The notes under the pieces were generated by a model. That model did no database searches, was not told the DNA's origin, and saw only the letters and a list, made by a program, of their open reading frames with translations. Shown piece after piece: positions 55,270 to 64,000 of a DNA stretch of 64,000 nt (positions within the stretch are counted from its first letter, which is position 1; each line of letters begins with the position of its first letter). A program made the translations under genes and the position numbers. This DNA comes from Anaerolineales bacterium (lineage in GTDB: Bacteria > Chloroflexota > Anaerolineae > 4572-78 > J111): positions 372,001 to 436,000 of the forward strand of contig JABTUK010000003.1 of assembly GCA_015075405.1 (NCBI GenBank). Direction: 5' to 3'.

Positions 55270-56829
55270 ATGCTAACCCAAGTTCAAACTCCAGCTAGCC
55301 CTCCAATGCCTTTGTTGGAAGCTCGCGGCCTGGTCAAACAGTTTGGCGACCTGCGCGCCAACGATAACGTCAACATTGCCATTTATCCTGGCGAAGTGCA
55401 TGCCATTTTGGGCGAAAACGGGGCGGGCAAAAGCACCTTGATGAAAATGCTCTATGGTTTTTACCAGCCCACGTCTGGTCAGATATTTTTGAACGGCCAG
55501 CCAACGACAATCAACTCGCCCCAGGATGGCCGCCGGCTGGGCATCGGCATGGTTTTTCAGAATTTCACCCTTATTCCCGCTTTGACGGTGATTGAGAATG
55601 TCGCCTTGTTTTTGCCGGATTTACGGGCCGTGTTCAGTCAAAAAGAAATCGAACAGCGCATTAAAGAGGCCTCGGCCAAATATGATTTGCATGTGGACCC
55701 GCGGGCCATTGTCGGCGAGCTTTCGATGGGTGAGCAGCAGAAGGTCGAAATTCTCAAAATCATTCTGGCTGGGGCCAGGGTGCTGATTTTTGATGAGCCG
55801 ACCAGCGTGCTGGCTCCTCATGAGGTGGGTGGGCTGTTCCAGGTGTTCAACAAACTGCGAGCCGATGGGTACGCCATCCTCTTTATCACCCACAAAATGC
55901 CGGAGGTTATGGCCGTAGCCGACCGGATTACGGTGCTGCGCCGTGGCCGCATAGTTGAAACCATGCCCGTCGCCGGGGCTACCGAAACCGAGTTGGTGAC
56001 GATGTTGTTGGGCGCGGCCCCACCGGAGGCTGCTCGTATTACCCAAACCAGGGACACCACCGGCCAGACTCCGTTGCTGATTTTCGACCGCATCACTGTG
56101 CCCGATGAACAAACCAAAGTCGGCCTGAAAGAAGTCACCTTTCAGGTCTTTCCCGGCGAGATTGTCGGCGTGGCCGGCGTTTCCGGCAATGGGCAGCAAA
56201 CGCTGATTGAAGCGGCCCTGGGGTTGCGTCCGCACACCGCCGGAACGATTCATCTGATGGGCGAAAATGTGGCGAATTGGCCGGTCGAGAAAAAGCTGCA
56301 AGCCGGTTTGGGTTGCATCCCCGAAGACCCGCTGCTGATGGGCGCTGTTCCCGGCATGCGCGTCTATGAAAATATGATTCTGGGCGAGCAGCATAAATAC
56401 GCCGACCAGGGTGGGCTTTCGATGAACTGGAAGCGGGTGCGGGATAAGGCCACGCAATTCCTCAACAGCACCTTTATCTCTTCCGCGCCCCGGCTGGAAG
56501 TGATGGTCGAAACCTTATCGGGCGGCAATTTGCAGCGGGTCATTATTGCCCGCGAGGTGGGCCGCCAGCCGAAGCTGTTAATTGCCTATTATGTGGCGCG
56601 CGGCCTGGATATTTCTAACGCCGAAGCGGCTCGCCGCCTGCTGCTGAAACATCGTGAGCAGGGGATGGGTATCTTGCTCATTTCCGAAGATTTGGACGAA
56701 CTCTTTGCCCTGAGCGACCGGCTGCTGGTGATGCATCACGGCCACATTGTCGGCACGTTCAGGCCGCAAGAGACGACGGCCCACGATGTTGGCATTCTCA
56801 TGACAGGAGGGACGATAACCCATGCTTAA
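55270..56829 (+). CDS. ABC transporter ATPase of a BMP-type importer
   Basis: 519 residues, two ATPase domains. Domain 1: GENGAGKSTL, signature LSMGEQQKVEILK, Walker B LIFDEPTSVL. Domain 2: SGNGQQTLIEAA, signature LSGGNLQRVIIAREV, then IAYYVARGLDIS where relatives usually read AAQPTRGLD. It drives import of a nucleoside-like or related nitrogen compound. Start at 55270 after AAGGAG. Overlaps the next permease by 8 bases. Confidence 0.94.
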   Translation: MLTQVQTPASPPMPLLEARGLVKQFGDLRANDNVNIAIYPGEVHAILGENGAGKSTLMKMLYGFYQPTSGQIFLNGQPTTINSPQDGRRLGIGMVFQNFTLIPALTVIENVALFLPDLRAVFSQKEIEQRIKEASAKYDLHVDPRAIVGELSMGEQQKVEILKIILAGARVLIFDEPTSVLAPHEVGGLFQVFNKLRADGYAILFITHKMPEVMAVADRITVLRRGRIVETMPVAGATETELVTMLLGAAPPEAARITQTRDTTGQTPLLIFDRITVPDEQTKVGLKEVTFQVFPGEIVGVAGVSGNGQQTLIEAALGLRPHTAGTIHLMGENVANWPVEKKLQAGLGCIPEDPLLMGAVPGMRVYENMILGEQHKYADQGGLSMNWKRVRDKATQFLNSTFISSAPRLEVMVETLSGGNLQRVIIAREVGRQPKLLIAYYVARGLDISNAEAARRLLLKHREQGMGILLISEDLDELFALSDRLLVMHHGHIVGTFRPQETTAHDVGILMTGGTITHA

Positions 56830-57892
56830 CGGTAACAGTTTGGCTCAAATTGGCAAGCAGCAGTTTAGCGGGCTGCTGCGCTACATGGCGATGCTGGCGC
56901 TGGCCTTGCTGGTGTTCGCGCTGGTGCTGCTCATCTTTGGCAAGAATCCGGCTCAGGCTTACGCCGACATCTTTAGCAGCACTATTGGCAGCAGCTACGG
57001 CCTGTCGGAGGCGCTGGTCAAGGTTATTCCGCTGGTGCTGTGCGCCCTGGCGGTGCTGCTGCCGGCCCGGATTGGCCTGGTCAACGTGGGCGGGGAAGGA
57101 CAGCTTTATATGGGCGCACTGCTGGCTACCTGGGGCGCATTGGCTGTAGGCGACTCCCTCCCGGCGGTGGTTGGCATCCCGCTGATGATACTCCTCGGCT
57201 TTGTAGGCGGCGGGCTGTGGGCAGCGATTCCGGCTTTTTTGCGGGCCAGGGGTTGGTTGAATGAGACCATTTCGACCCTACTGCTCAATTATGTGGCTGT
57301 CTTGTGGGTCAACTTTTTTGTCTTTGGCCCGTTCAAGGACCCGGAGAGCGCCAATTTTCCCCAAAGCGTCCTGTTTGCCGACTCCGTGCGGCTGCCCTTC
57401 ATCGGCAATTCGCGGGTTCATTTTGGGCTGGTGCTGGGCCTCATCGCCCTGGCGGTGCTGTACTTTGTGCTCAAGAGAACCCGCTGGGGTTACGAGATGC
57501 GGGCCATCGGCGGCAATCCCGAAGCGGCCCGGCGGCACGGCCTGCCCCTCACCCGCTATATTCTGGTGACGATGTTTATCGCCGGGGGGTTGGCCGGCCT
57601 GGCCGGCATGGGCGAAGTCATGGCGATTCAGGGCCGGCTGCGGCCCGGTTTTTCACCCGGCTACGGCTATATGGGCTTTCTGATAAGCTGGCTGGCGCTG
57701 CACAATCCATTAGGGGTGGTGGTCATGTCGTTTCTCATTGCCATTATTGCCCTGGGTGGCGATACCTTGCAGATTACGCAGGGGATGCCTTTCTCATCAG
57801 TCAATGTGTTAATGTCGCTTATTTTGTTCATTGTGCTGGGTAAATTCTTTAACAACATGAGTTTTGGCTGGCCAAAACGGGAGGCAAAATGA
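56822..57892 (+). CDS. ABC transporter permease (BMP-type, first)
   Basis: 356 residues, multi-spanning. VNVGGEGQLYMGALLA and RAIGGNPEAARRHGL are family motifs. Overlaps the ATPase before it and, by ATGA, the second permease after it, indicating tight translational coupling. Confidence 0.93.
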   Translation: MLNGNSLAQIGKQQFSGLLRYMAMLALALLVFALVLLIFGKNPAQAYADIFSSTIGSSYGLSEALVKVIPLVLCALAVLLPARIGLVNVGGEGQLYMGALLATWGALAVGDSLPAVVGIPLMILLGFVGGGLWAAIPAFLRARGWLNETISTLLLNYVAVLWVNFFVFGPFKDPESANFPQSVLFADSVRLPFIGNSRVHFGLVLGLIALAVLYFVLKRTRWGYEMRAIGGNPEAARRHGLPLTRYILVTMFIAGGLAGLAGMGEVMAIQGRLRPGFSPGYGYMGFLISWLALHNPLGVVVMSFLIAIIALGGDTLQITQGMPFSSVNVLMSLILFIVLGKFFNNMSFGWPKREAK

Positions 57893-58806
57893 CCACATCG
57901 TTTATTGAAGGCGTTTTGACGGGTTCGATTCAGTCGAGTACCTCGGTGTTGTATGCGGCGCTGGGGGAAGTGGTGGTCGAGCGAGCCGGGGTCATCAATT
58001 TGGGCGTCGAGGGAACGATGCTCATGGGCGCGGTGACCGGCTTTATGGTCACGGCGCAAACGGGCAGCGCGCTCTTGGGTGTGGTGGCCGGCGGGCTGGC
58101 GGCAGGGGTCTTTAATTTAATTTTGGCTTATCTGGTCGTCACCCGCAAAGCCAACCAGTTAGCCAGCGGCCTGGCCCTGATGTTTTTTGGTCTCGGTCTG
58201 AGCGCCTTGATTGGCAAACCTTATGTGGGGCAACTTGTGCATGGCCTGGATGCCTTGCCCATTCCTTTTTTGGCCGACCTTCCGGTGATTGGCCGGATTC
58301 TGTTCAACCACGACATTTTGATTTATCTGATGGCGCCCCTGGCGGCCCTGGTTTGGTGGGTCTTGTTTCGGACCAAGTGGGGTCTGTCGCTGCGGGCGGT
58401 GGGTGAAAACAAGGTGGTAGCGTTTGCCGCTGGCTTGAAGCCCGAACTGCTGCAATATCAGGCCGTGTTCATCGGTGGGGTGCTGGCCGGGCTGGGGGGA
58501 GCGCATCTATCCCTGGCTTTTGCCCAAAGTTGGAGCGAGGGTATGACCTCCGGGCGGGGTTTCATTGCCGTCGCCTTGGTGATTTTCGCCGCCTGGCATC
58601 CGCTCCGGGCTGTCGCAGCGGCCCTGCTGTTTGGCGGCGCGCTGGCCTTGCAGCTTCAGCTTCAAGCCCGCGGAGCCAATATTTCGCCCTTTTTGCTGGA
58701 TATGATTCCCTATCTGTTGACCCTCGGTGTGCTGCTGTTTGTGCAAAAGGGCCGCAAGCGAGCCATGCCGGAAGGGTTGAAAGCTGTTTTTGAAGGGACA
58801 AATTGA
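57889..58806 (+). CDS. ABC transporter permease (BMP-type, second)
   Basis: 305 residues, multi-spanning. LGEVVVERAGVINLGVEGTMLMGA is the diagnostic opening, and RAVGENKVVAFAAGL is the ATPase-contact loop. A 240-base gap with hairpins (including a GGATAAACGC / GTTATCTGTG short-period repeat at about 58858-58930) separates it from the binding-protein gene, which may let that gene be expressed at a different level. Confidence 0.93.
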   Translation: MTTSFIEGVLTGSIQSSTSVLYAALGEVVVERAGVINLGVEGTMLMGAVTGFMVTAQTGSALLGVVAGGLAAGVFNLILAYLVVTRKANQLASGLALMFFGLGLSALIGKPYVGQLVHGLDALPIPFLADLPVIGRILFNHDILIYLMAPLAALVWWVLFRTKWGLSLRAVGENKVVAFAAGLKPELLQYQAVFIGGVLAGLGGAHLSLAFAQSWSEGMTSGRGFIAVALVIFAAWHPLRAVAAALLFGGALALQLQLQARGANISPFLLDMIPYLLTLGVLLFVQKGRKRAMPEGLKAVFEGTN

Positions 58807-59047
58807 GCTTGGCTCAAGATAGATTTCAAGGAGCTCCGAAGAAAAAGGATTGGCTCACGGATAAACGCGGATAAACACAGATTTTTCTTAATTTTTATCC
58901 TTATCCGTGTTATCTGTGTTCATCTGTGAGAAATTTTTTACCAACTCCTTGAAATACATCAAGAACCTATCTGTTTTGTAGGTGTTTTAGAGCGGATTGG
59001 TCCGCTTTGAATAAATTTTTAACTAAAAAAGTCAAGAGGAGGACACG

Positions 59048-60175
59048 ATGTTACACAAAAACAAGTTCGCTTTGTGGGTCAAATTGGGGTTATTGGTGCT
59101 GGCTATTGCTTTAGCAACGGGCTGTCAATCGTCGCCCGCGCCCGCGGCCGGGGAAGCGGCAGCAGCGGAAGAAGAACCGTTTGTGGTCGGAGCGCTGCAC
59201 GTGGGCGCGATTACCGATGCCGGTTACAATCAGGCCCACCACGATGGGCTGGTCAAAATGACCGAAAATCTGCCCAACGTCAAATTGATTGAAGCCGAGA
59301 ATGTGCCCGAAAGCGCCGACGCCGAGCGGGTGATGGAAAATATGATTCAACAAGGGGCCAAATTGATTTTTCCGCAGAGCTTTGGCTACCTCGACCCGGC
59401 CCTGGCCGTAGCCGAGAAGCATCCCGAGGTGATTTTTATGCACCCGGCCGGCTTCAAATTAGCCAAAAACTTGGGTACGTATTGGGGCAATAACTTTGAA
59501 GCCATGTACCTGGCCGGTATTGCCGCCGGGTCGGCCACAAAAACCAACAAGCTGGGTTTTATCACTGCTTTCCCCATTCCGAATATTCTGGCCTCGGTCA
59601 ATGCGTTTCAACTGGGTGCAAAGTCGGTCAAGCCCGAAGTAACCACGACCCTGGTCTTCAATGGGGCCTGGGTGGACCCGGCCAAAGAAGCCGCCGCTAC
59701 CAATGCCCTGGCCGATACCGGGGTTGACGTCGTGACCATGCTGGTCGACTCACCCATCACGATTGTCAAAACGGCTGAAGAGCGCGGTATCTATAGCATC
59801 GGCTTTCACTCGTCGGCCTTGCAGCAGTTTGCGCCCAAAGGCTGGCTGACCGGCGTAGCTTACACCTGGGGCGACCTGTACACCAAGCTGACCAAAGAGG
59901 TGATGGATGGGTCCTGGAAAAGCGAGCATATTCGCGGCGGGATGGAAAGCGGCTTCCTGACCCTGGCCGATTACGGCCCCGCCGTGACGCCCGAAGTTCA
60001 AACCTTAATCAAAGAGAAAGAGGAAGCCATCATCAAAGGAGAGTTGAAAATCTTTGAAGGCCCAATTACGGATAACAAGGGCACTGTGCGTATCCCCGAA
60101 GGCGAAGCCGGCGGCATCGAGCTACTCGATTCAACCGATTGGCTGGTGGAGGGGGTGATTGGTCAGACGGAGTAG
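59048..60175 (+). CDS. BMP family substrate-binding lipoprotein
   Basis: 375 residues. A basic/hydrophobic signal peptide ends in the lipobox LATGC, giving Cys26 or close as lipid anchor. An Ala/Glu-rich spacer follows, then the BMP fold (VGALHVGAITDAGYNQAHHDG, GVDVVTMLVDSP, YSIGFHSS). It captures the substrate outside the membrane for the ATPase-permease set just upstream. BMP proteins are known for nucleosides and purines and occur in clusters for other N-heterocycles. GAGGAGG lies before the ATG. Confidence 0.93.
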   Translation: MLHKNKFALWVKLGLLVLAIALATGCQSSPAPAAGEAAAAEEEPFVVGALHVGAITDAGYNQAHHDGLVKMTENLPNVKLIEAENVPESADAERVMENMIQQGAKLIFPQSFGYLDPALAVAEKHPEVIFMHPAGFKLAKNLGTYWGNNFEAMYLAGIAAGSATKTNKLGFITAFPIPNILASVNAFQLGAKSVKPEVTTTLVFNGAWVDPAKEAAATNALADTGVDVVTMLVDSPITIVKTAEERGIYSIGFHSSALQQFAPKGWLTGVAYTWGDLYTKLTKEVMDGSWKSEHIRGGMESGFLTLADYGPAVTPEVQTLIKEKEEAIIKGELKIFEGPITDNKGTVRIPEGEAGGIELLDSTDWLVEGVIGQTE

Positions 60176-60177
60176 AA

Positions 60178-60315
60178 GAGGAAGTAAGGAGTAGGGAGTA
60201 GGAAGTAGGGGGCGTTTGCCCGGTATTGCTTATTACTCCCTTGAAAATAGACCGGGGACGGAAGGCCGGAGACAGATGATAATACCCGGTCATCGGTCCC
60301 CGGTCTCCGGTCTTC
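60178..60315. repeat. Two short-period repeats before the amidase gene
   Basis: AGTAAGG/AGTAGGG heptamers at 60182-60213, then a GACCGGGGACGGA... / TCCGGTC-type hairpin at 60250-60315. The second is related to repeats at 12749-12835 and 55186-55250. Confidence 0.65.
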
Positions 60316-60333
60316 ATTGCTGGATAGGTGCTG

Positions 60334-61725
60334 ATGAATTATTTGTCCACTCAAACATATTTGGATTTATCCACTTTGCAACGTTTGTATCAAAGTGGAG
60401 AATTAAAACCGACTCAACTGGTTGAAACTGTTTACCAACGCATCGCCGCCTGTGCTACGCCGAATATCTGGATTTACCTGCTGCCCCAAGAGCAAGTTCT
60501 GGCTCAGGCGGAACAACTGGAAAAGCAGCGAGACAGGGCTGCCGCGCTGCCGTTATACGGCATTCCTTACGCCGTCAAAGATAATATTGACGTGGCCGGA
60601 CACCCCACCACCGCCGCCTGTCCTGAATTTAGCTACGTTCCCCAGGAAAACGCCACCCTGGTGGAACACTTGAACGCCGCCGGGGCGCTGTTAATTGGCA
60701 AAACCAATCTCGACCAGTTTGCCACCGGCCTGGTGGGAATGCGCTCGCCCTACGGGGCCACGCCTAACCCATTTAACCCCGATTTTATCACCGGCGGCTC
60801 CAGTTGCGGCTCGGCGGCAGCGGTGGCGGCGGGGCTGGTCAGCTTTGCTTTGGGCACGGACACCGCCGGGTCGGGCCGGGTGCCGGCGGGCTTCACCAAT
60901 ACGGTCGGTTTGAAGCCCAGCCGGGGCCTGCTCAGTATGACCGGCGTCGTCCCGGCCTGTCGCTCGCTGGACTGCGTTTCCATTTTTGCGCTGACCTGCC
61001 CGGATGCGCTGGCCGTGTTCAATGTTTGCCAGAAGCCTGACCCAACCGACCCTTTCTCGCGGACTCGCCCCAACGGTCTTGCCACCAAAAAACTGGAGCG
61101 ATTTCGTTTTGGTGTGCCACGCCCTCGGCAGTTAGAGTTTTTTGGTAACAGAGATTATCAACGCTTATTTCATGAAGGGGTAGCCCAACTGATTGACCTG
61201 GGCGGGGAAAAAGTGGAGATTGATTTTACGCCCTTTGAGGCCACCGCCCAACTGCTCTACGGCGGCCCCTGGGTTGCCGAACGGTATGCGGCCATCAAGG
61301 AATTTATCAGCGCCAAACCCGAAGCGCTTTTTCCGGTTACCCGCGCCATTATCGAAGGAGCCAGGAAATTCTCGGCGGTAGACGCTTTTGAAAGCTATTA
61401 CAAGCTGCGGGCCTACCAAAAACAGGTTGAACCTATCTGGCAGACGATTGATTTTCTGGTGGCGCCGACCTCCGGCACCATCTACACCCTGGCCGAAGTT
61501 GAAGCTGAGCCGTTTGCCTTGAATACCAACCTGGGCCGTTACACCAACTTTGTCAACCTGCTCGATTTGTGCGCCTGGGCCGTGCCCAACGGCTTTCAGC
61601 CCAACGGCCTGCCGATGGGACTGACCTTGATTGCGCCCGCCTTTCAGGAAGCAACCCTGGCCGGTCTCGCGGCGGCTTTTCAGCAGGGCCGTGTTGGGCA
61701 GCGGTGGGGCGCTGTGCGACTTTAA
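60334..61725 (+). CDS. Allophanate hydrolase (amidase signature family, AtzF-like)
   Basis: 463 residues. The amidase triad is K82 (PYAVKDNIDV), cis-Ser S157 (GGSSCGS) and nucleophile S180 (DTAGSGRVPAG). The stretch NLDQFATGLVGMRSPYG is typical of allophanate hydrolases. These split allophanate to ammonia and CO2 in urea, biuret and cyanuric acid breakdown. The C-terminal domain of larger AtzF/DUR1,2-type proteins is absent. ATG 60334 is chosen over a GTG two codons earlier. A biuret-hydrolase-like gene is 0.9 kb downstream. Confidence 0.88.
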   Translation: MNYLSTQTYLDLSTLQRLYQSGELKPTQLVETVYQRIAACATPNIWIYLLPQEQVLAQAEQLEKQRDRAAALPLYGIPYAVKDNIDVAGHPTTAACPEFSYVPQENATLVEHLNAAGALLIGKTNLDQFATGLVGMRSPYGATPNPFNPDFITGGSSCGSAAAVAAGLVSFALGTDTAGSGRVPAGFTNTVGLKPSRGLLSMTGVVPACRSLDCVSIFALTCPDALAVFNVCQKPDPTDPFSRTRPNGLATKKLERFRFGVPRPRQLEFFGNRDYQRLFHEGVAQLIDLGGEKVEIDFTPFEATAQLLYGGPWVAERYAAIKEFISAKPEALFPVTRAIIEGARKFSAVDAFESYYKLRAYQKQVEPIWQTIDFLVAPTSGTIYTLAEVEAEPFALNTNLGRYTNFVNLLDLCAWAVPNGFQPNGLPMGLTLIAPAFQEATLAGLAAAFQQGRVGQRWGAVRL

Positions 61726-62504
61726 AATGACACCGCCAATGGGCCTAACGCCTCAAACGCGGCGCTGAAATAGTCGCCGGGCTGGATAGGCTGGGGGCGG
61801 GTGATGGCTCCGGTCAAAATGAAATGGCCGGCTTCGAGGCTGCGGCCATGCTCGGCCAATTTGTTGGCCACCCAGGTGATAGAGCGAGCCGGGTCGCCCA
61901 TAATCGCCGCGCCCGTCGCGCTGGCGACTTCTGCCCCGTTCTGAGCCAACGTCACCTTTAGATTCGGTAAATCGAGGCCGGCAGGGTCGGCGGGCTGCTG
62001 GCCCAAGACAAAGTGGCGAGTATAGACATTGTAGCACAGCGCCTCCGGCATCCCGACCTGAAATTCGGTGGTGCGAAAGTCAACAATGTCAAAAGCGGCG
62101 ACAACATCGGTGGCGGCTAAAATATCGGTGGGGGTAAGGTGGGGGCCGCTGACGGCGCGATTGAAAACAAAAGCCAGTTCGCACTCGATAAACGGCTGGA
62201 TAAAATGCTCGGCCGATAAGGTCGAGCCGGGCGCGGCCTGCTGAAAGTCAAACAAGTGACCGTAAATGGGTTCTTGAATATGCATCTTGGCCTGGGCCGC
62301 CTGGCTAGTGGCCGCCGCCTTTTGGCCGACAATTTTGTAGCCTCGCTCCATCCAACCTGACACGACGGCGGCCTGAACCTGGTAGGCTTCTTCAACCAAA
62401 ATATCAGGATAAAAGGAAGCGACCGGCTGAATCTGCTGGTGATTGTCTTCGGCGGTGAAAAAACTTTGCGCAATTTGATGAATCATATCCGGGGATAGGG
62501 ACAT
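61722..62504 (-). CDS. 2-keto-4-pentenoate hydratase-like protein (FAH superfamily)
   Basis: 260 residues, as in MhpD/HpcG hydratases. ECELAFVF holds the metal-binding glutamates, GYKIVGQKAA and GDPARSITWVANKLAEHG are family motifs. Members hydrate 2-hydroxy-dienoates in lower aromatic pathways or decarboxylate oxo acids. The start at 62504 has GGAGG six bases upstream. It runs opposite to the amidase, overlapping its end by four bases. Exact substrate unknown. Confidence 0.87.
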   Translation of the reverse strand: MSLSPDMIHQIAQSFFTAEDNHQQIQPVASFYPDILVEEAYQVQAAVVSGWMERGYKIVGQKAAATSQAAQAKMHIQEPIYGHLFDFQQAAPGSTLSAEHFIQPFIECELAFVFNRAVSGPHLTPTDILAATDVVAAFDIVDFRTTEFQVGMPEALCYNVYTRHFVLGQQPADPAGLDLPNLKVTLAQNGAEVASATGAAIMGDPARSITWVANKLAEHGRSLEAGHFILTGAITRPQPIQPGDYFSAAFEALGPLAVSF

Positions 62505-62585
62505 GCTTGCCTCCAGCGGTGAATTGGAGCGATTGTAACACCGGATACCTGAGTGACCAAATATCATATTAAGGATTAACCCGGT

Positions 62586-62622
62586 CATGTCATTTCGAGC
62601 GACGAAGGAGCGAGAAATCCCC
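62586..62622 (+). repeat. Half copy of the GTCATTTCGA palindrome
   Basis: CATGTCATTTCGAGCGACGA and GGAGCGAGAAATCCC match the left half of the element at 17393; the right half is missing. It lies in the gap before the biuret-hydrolase-like gene. Confidence 0.7.
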
Positions 62623-62655
62623 CAAGACTATACTTGTCATATTGAGGTTAAGATT

Positions 62656-63339
62656 ATGTCCAAATTACAGATTGAAGCTGAACCCTATGCCTTTGAATTT
62701 GACCCTGCTGCGACTGCCCTGATTATCATTGATATGCAGCGCGACTTTCTGGAACCAGGCGGCTTTGGCGAAATGCTGGGTAATGATGTGTCGTTGCTGC
62801 GCAGCGCCATCGGGCCGATTGCCAATTTGCTGGAAGCGGCTCGCGCGGCCGGAATGCTGGTCATCCATACCCGTGAGGGCCATCGGCCCGACCTGACCGA
62901 CGCGCCGCCGGCCAAACTGGCCCGAGGCCACCTCTCCTGCGGCATCGGCGATGTGGGGCCGATGGGCCGGGTGCTGGTGCGCGGCGAATACGGCCACGAC
63001 ATCATCCCGGAACTTTACCCGTTACCCACCGAGCCGGTGATTGACAAATCGGGTAAGGGCGCATTTTTTGGCACGGACCTGGCTTTGCTGTTGGGCAACC
63101 GAGGCATCCAATCGCTCATCGTCTGCGGGGTGACCACTGAGGTCTGTGTGCATACCACCGTGCGTGAAGCTAACGACCGCGGTTATGAATGTCTGGTCCC
63201 TGAGGATTGTGTCGGCTCATACTTTCCAGAATTTCAGCAGGTTGGGCTGAAGATGATTAAAGCGCAAGGCGGCATCTTTGGCTGGGTGTCCCACTCAAGC
63301 CAGGTGATTCAAGCACTGCATCAGGTTATCCAAATTTGA
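62656..63339 (+). CDS. Cysteine hydrolase, isochorismatase-like fold; biuret amidohydrolase-like
   Basis: 227 residues. The catalytic triad is D26 (IIIDMQRDF), K134 (KSGKGAF) and C164 (TTEVCVHTT). HTREGHRPDLTD, IGDVGPMGR, RGEYGHDIIPELYP and EANDRGYECL strongly recall biuret hydrolases, more than ureidoacrylate or N-carbamoylsarcosine enzymes. The product, allophanate, is the substrate of the adjacent amidase. The ATG at 62656 follows GAGG; the longer frame reads through a repeat. Confidence 0.85.
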   Translation: MSKLQIEAEPYAFEFDPAATALIIIDMQRDFLEPGGFGEMLGNDVSLLRSAIGPIANLLEAARAAGMLVIHTREGHRPDLTDAPPAKLARGHLSCGIGDVGPMGRVLVRGEYGHDIIPELYPLPTEPVIDKSGKGAFFGTDLALLLGNRGIQSLIVCGVTTEVCVHTTVREANDRGYECLVPEDCVGSYFPEFQQVGLKMIKAQGGIFGWVSHSSQVIQALHQVIQI

Positions 63340-63349
63340 GAAGCCAGCA

Positions 63350-63382
63350 CGCCCACGTGCGGCCCCGTTCAGCACGTGGGCG
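63350..63382. repeat. GCACGTGGGCG hairpin
   Basis: An 11-bp perfect stem (63350-63360 and 63372-63382) between two converging genes; a diverged copy of the same element is at about 4342-4388. Confidence 0.7.
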
Positions 63383-63452
63383 TACCCGCTTCGCATCCCC
63401 TTTTTATGGCCTCAAACAAGTTAGACTGTCCCCTTTTCCCTCGGTTCTTCCC

Positions 63453-64000
63453 TTACAAAATACCATACTTTTTGAAGGCATCTGTAGCCAGCATACCTTG
63501 TTCCAACTCTAATTTGATAACCTTTTCAGCCCGCGCCTTTTCCAAAGCTTCGCTAAAAATCTCGGTCTCGATCTGCTGCGGCACCACCACCACCCCGTCA
63601 ATATCCCCAATCAGCATATCGCCTGGCTGAATCCGCACCCCGCCGATTTCCACCGCCACCCGGTAATCAATCACCCGGCCTCGCCCCTTTTGATCCTGGG
63701 CAAACCGGCCCAGGCAAAAAACAGGAAACCTCATCTCCAAAATGCCTTTGGTATCGCGGACATAGCCGTTGAGCAGCGCCCCGGTGGCCCCACGCGCCCT
63801 GGCGGCGGTAGACATCAACTCGCCCCACATAGCATAGCGGGCCGAAGCGCCGCTGGCTACGTAAATTTCGCCCCGTTTCAAATCGTCCAGGGCGGCAAAC
63901 AGCAAGCCATAAGGGTCTTTGCTGTCAAACACGTTGGCTTCCAGCACCGGCATGGCTCGTCCTACCAGCAGCATGTCGGGGGCCAACGGCTGTAGTTCCG
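63453..64000 (-). CDS. RraA/aldolase family protein, N-terminus cut by window edge
   Basis: At least 182 residues visible; the frame is open to base 64000, so the start is outside. GATGALLNGYVRDT holds the conserved R-D pair of the active site, and IQPGDMLIGDIDGVVVVPQ is the family motif. Such proteins include 4-hydroxy-4-methyl-2-oxoglutarate aldolases, oxaloacetate decarboxylases and RNase E regulators; in catabolic clusters the aldolase role is more likely. Next to the hydratase-like gene it suggests a carbon-skeleton branch of the pathway. Confidence 0.88.
   Translation of the reverse strand, partial: ELQPLAPDMLLVGRAMPVLEANVFDSKDPYGLLFAALDDLKRGEIYVASGASARYAMWGELMSTAARARGATGALLNGYVRDTKGILEMRFPVFCLGRFAQDQKGRGRVIDYRVAVEIGGVRIQPGDMLIGDIDGVVVVPQQIETEIFSEALEKARAEKVIKLELEQGMLATDAFKKYGIL

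Overview
The window looks like a chromosomal segment of an uncultured Chloroflexota bacterium (Anaerolineae- or Caldilineae-like). This is inferred from several things together: moderate GC, a long RpoC with a large coiled-coil insertion, nucleoside-type BMP/NupOPQ ABC transporters, an NB-ARC/WD40 protein, a kinase with a beta-propeller sensor, and a secreted peptidase ending in a LYLPLIIR tail. Intergenic gaps are rich in short-period hairpins and dispersed palindromes. No rRNA, CRISPR array or phage is present; there is one tRNA and one decayed insertion sequence.

Layout. 1-2630 (minus): MoxR ATPase, a receiver-HEAT protein and a DUF58 protein cut by the left edge. 2823-3897: cold-shock protein with a long leader, and a deoxynucleoside kinase that shares a bidirectional terminator with it. 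4419-21687 (minus): a coherent glycerol / glycerol-3-phosphate / dihydroxyacetone block, glpF-dhaK-dhaL-glpK-glpA-glpB-glpC-methyltransferase-glpK paralogue-small membrane protein-dhaM-HPr-SorC regulator-panE-like-ptsI-plsY. Glycerol enters by GlpF, is phosphorylated by GlpK, oxidised by GlpABC or acylated by PlsY. Dihydroxyacetone is phosphorylated by DhaKL using phosphate passed from PEP through PtsI, HPr and DhaM. No sugar permease of the PTS is present, so this PTS seems dedicated to DhaM. A second full-length GlpK lacks the catalytic Asp and the phosphate loop and is probably a pseudokinase. A minus-strand promoter with two SorC-like operators lies at 22220-22300, followed by a strong terminator hairpin ahead of glpF.

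22706-36546: housekeeping and accessory genes (thioredoxin-like, GNAT, CCA-adding enzyme with DHH and CBS domains, Rieske oxygenase next to a BMP-less NupOPQ-type transporter, UvrB, SCP2 protein, tRNA-Val, GlyA, HAD hydrolase). 36832-45877: Ser/Thr kinase, then prfB (with its programmed +1 frameshift), a Xer-like protein with altered catalytic residues, rpoC and rpsU on the minus strand. 46084-54120: VapBC-like module, M23 peptidase with a coupled small membrane protein, NB-ARC/WD40 protein, and a decayed IS630 element flanked by the truncated halves of two formerly divergent genes.

54140-64000: a catabolic cluster with an FCD-type GntR regulator, a TTGTATACAA operator, a complete BMP-type ABC transporter, allophanate hydrolase, a biuret-hydrolase-like enzyme, a 2-keto-4-pentenoate-hydratase-like protein and an RraA/aldolase-like protein cut by the right edge. 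The likely theme is uptake and use of a nitrogen-rich compound through biuret and allophanate.

The most unusual items are a four-hairpin element present twice, whose stems differ by ten fully compensated base pairs while arm lengths and most spacers are kept, and the pseudo-glycerol kinase.
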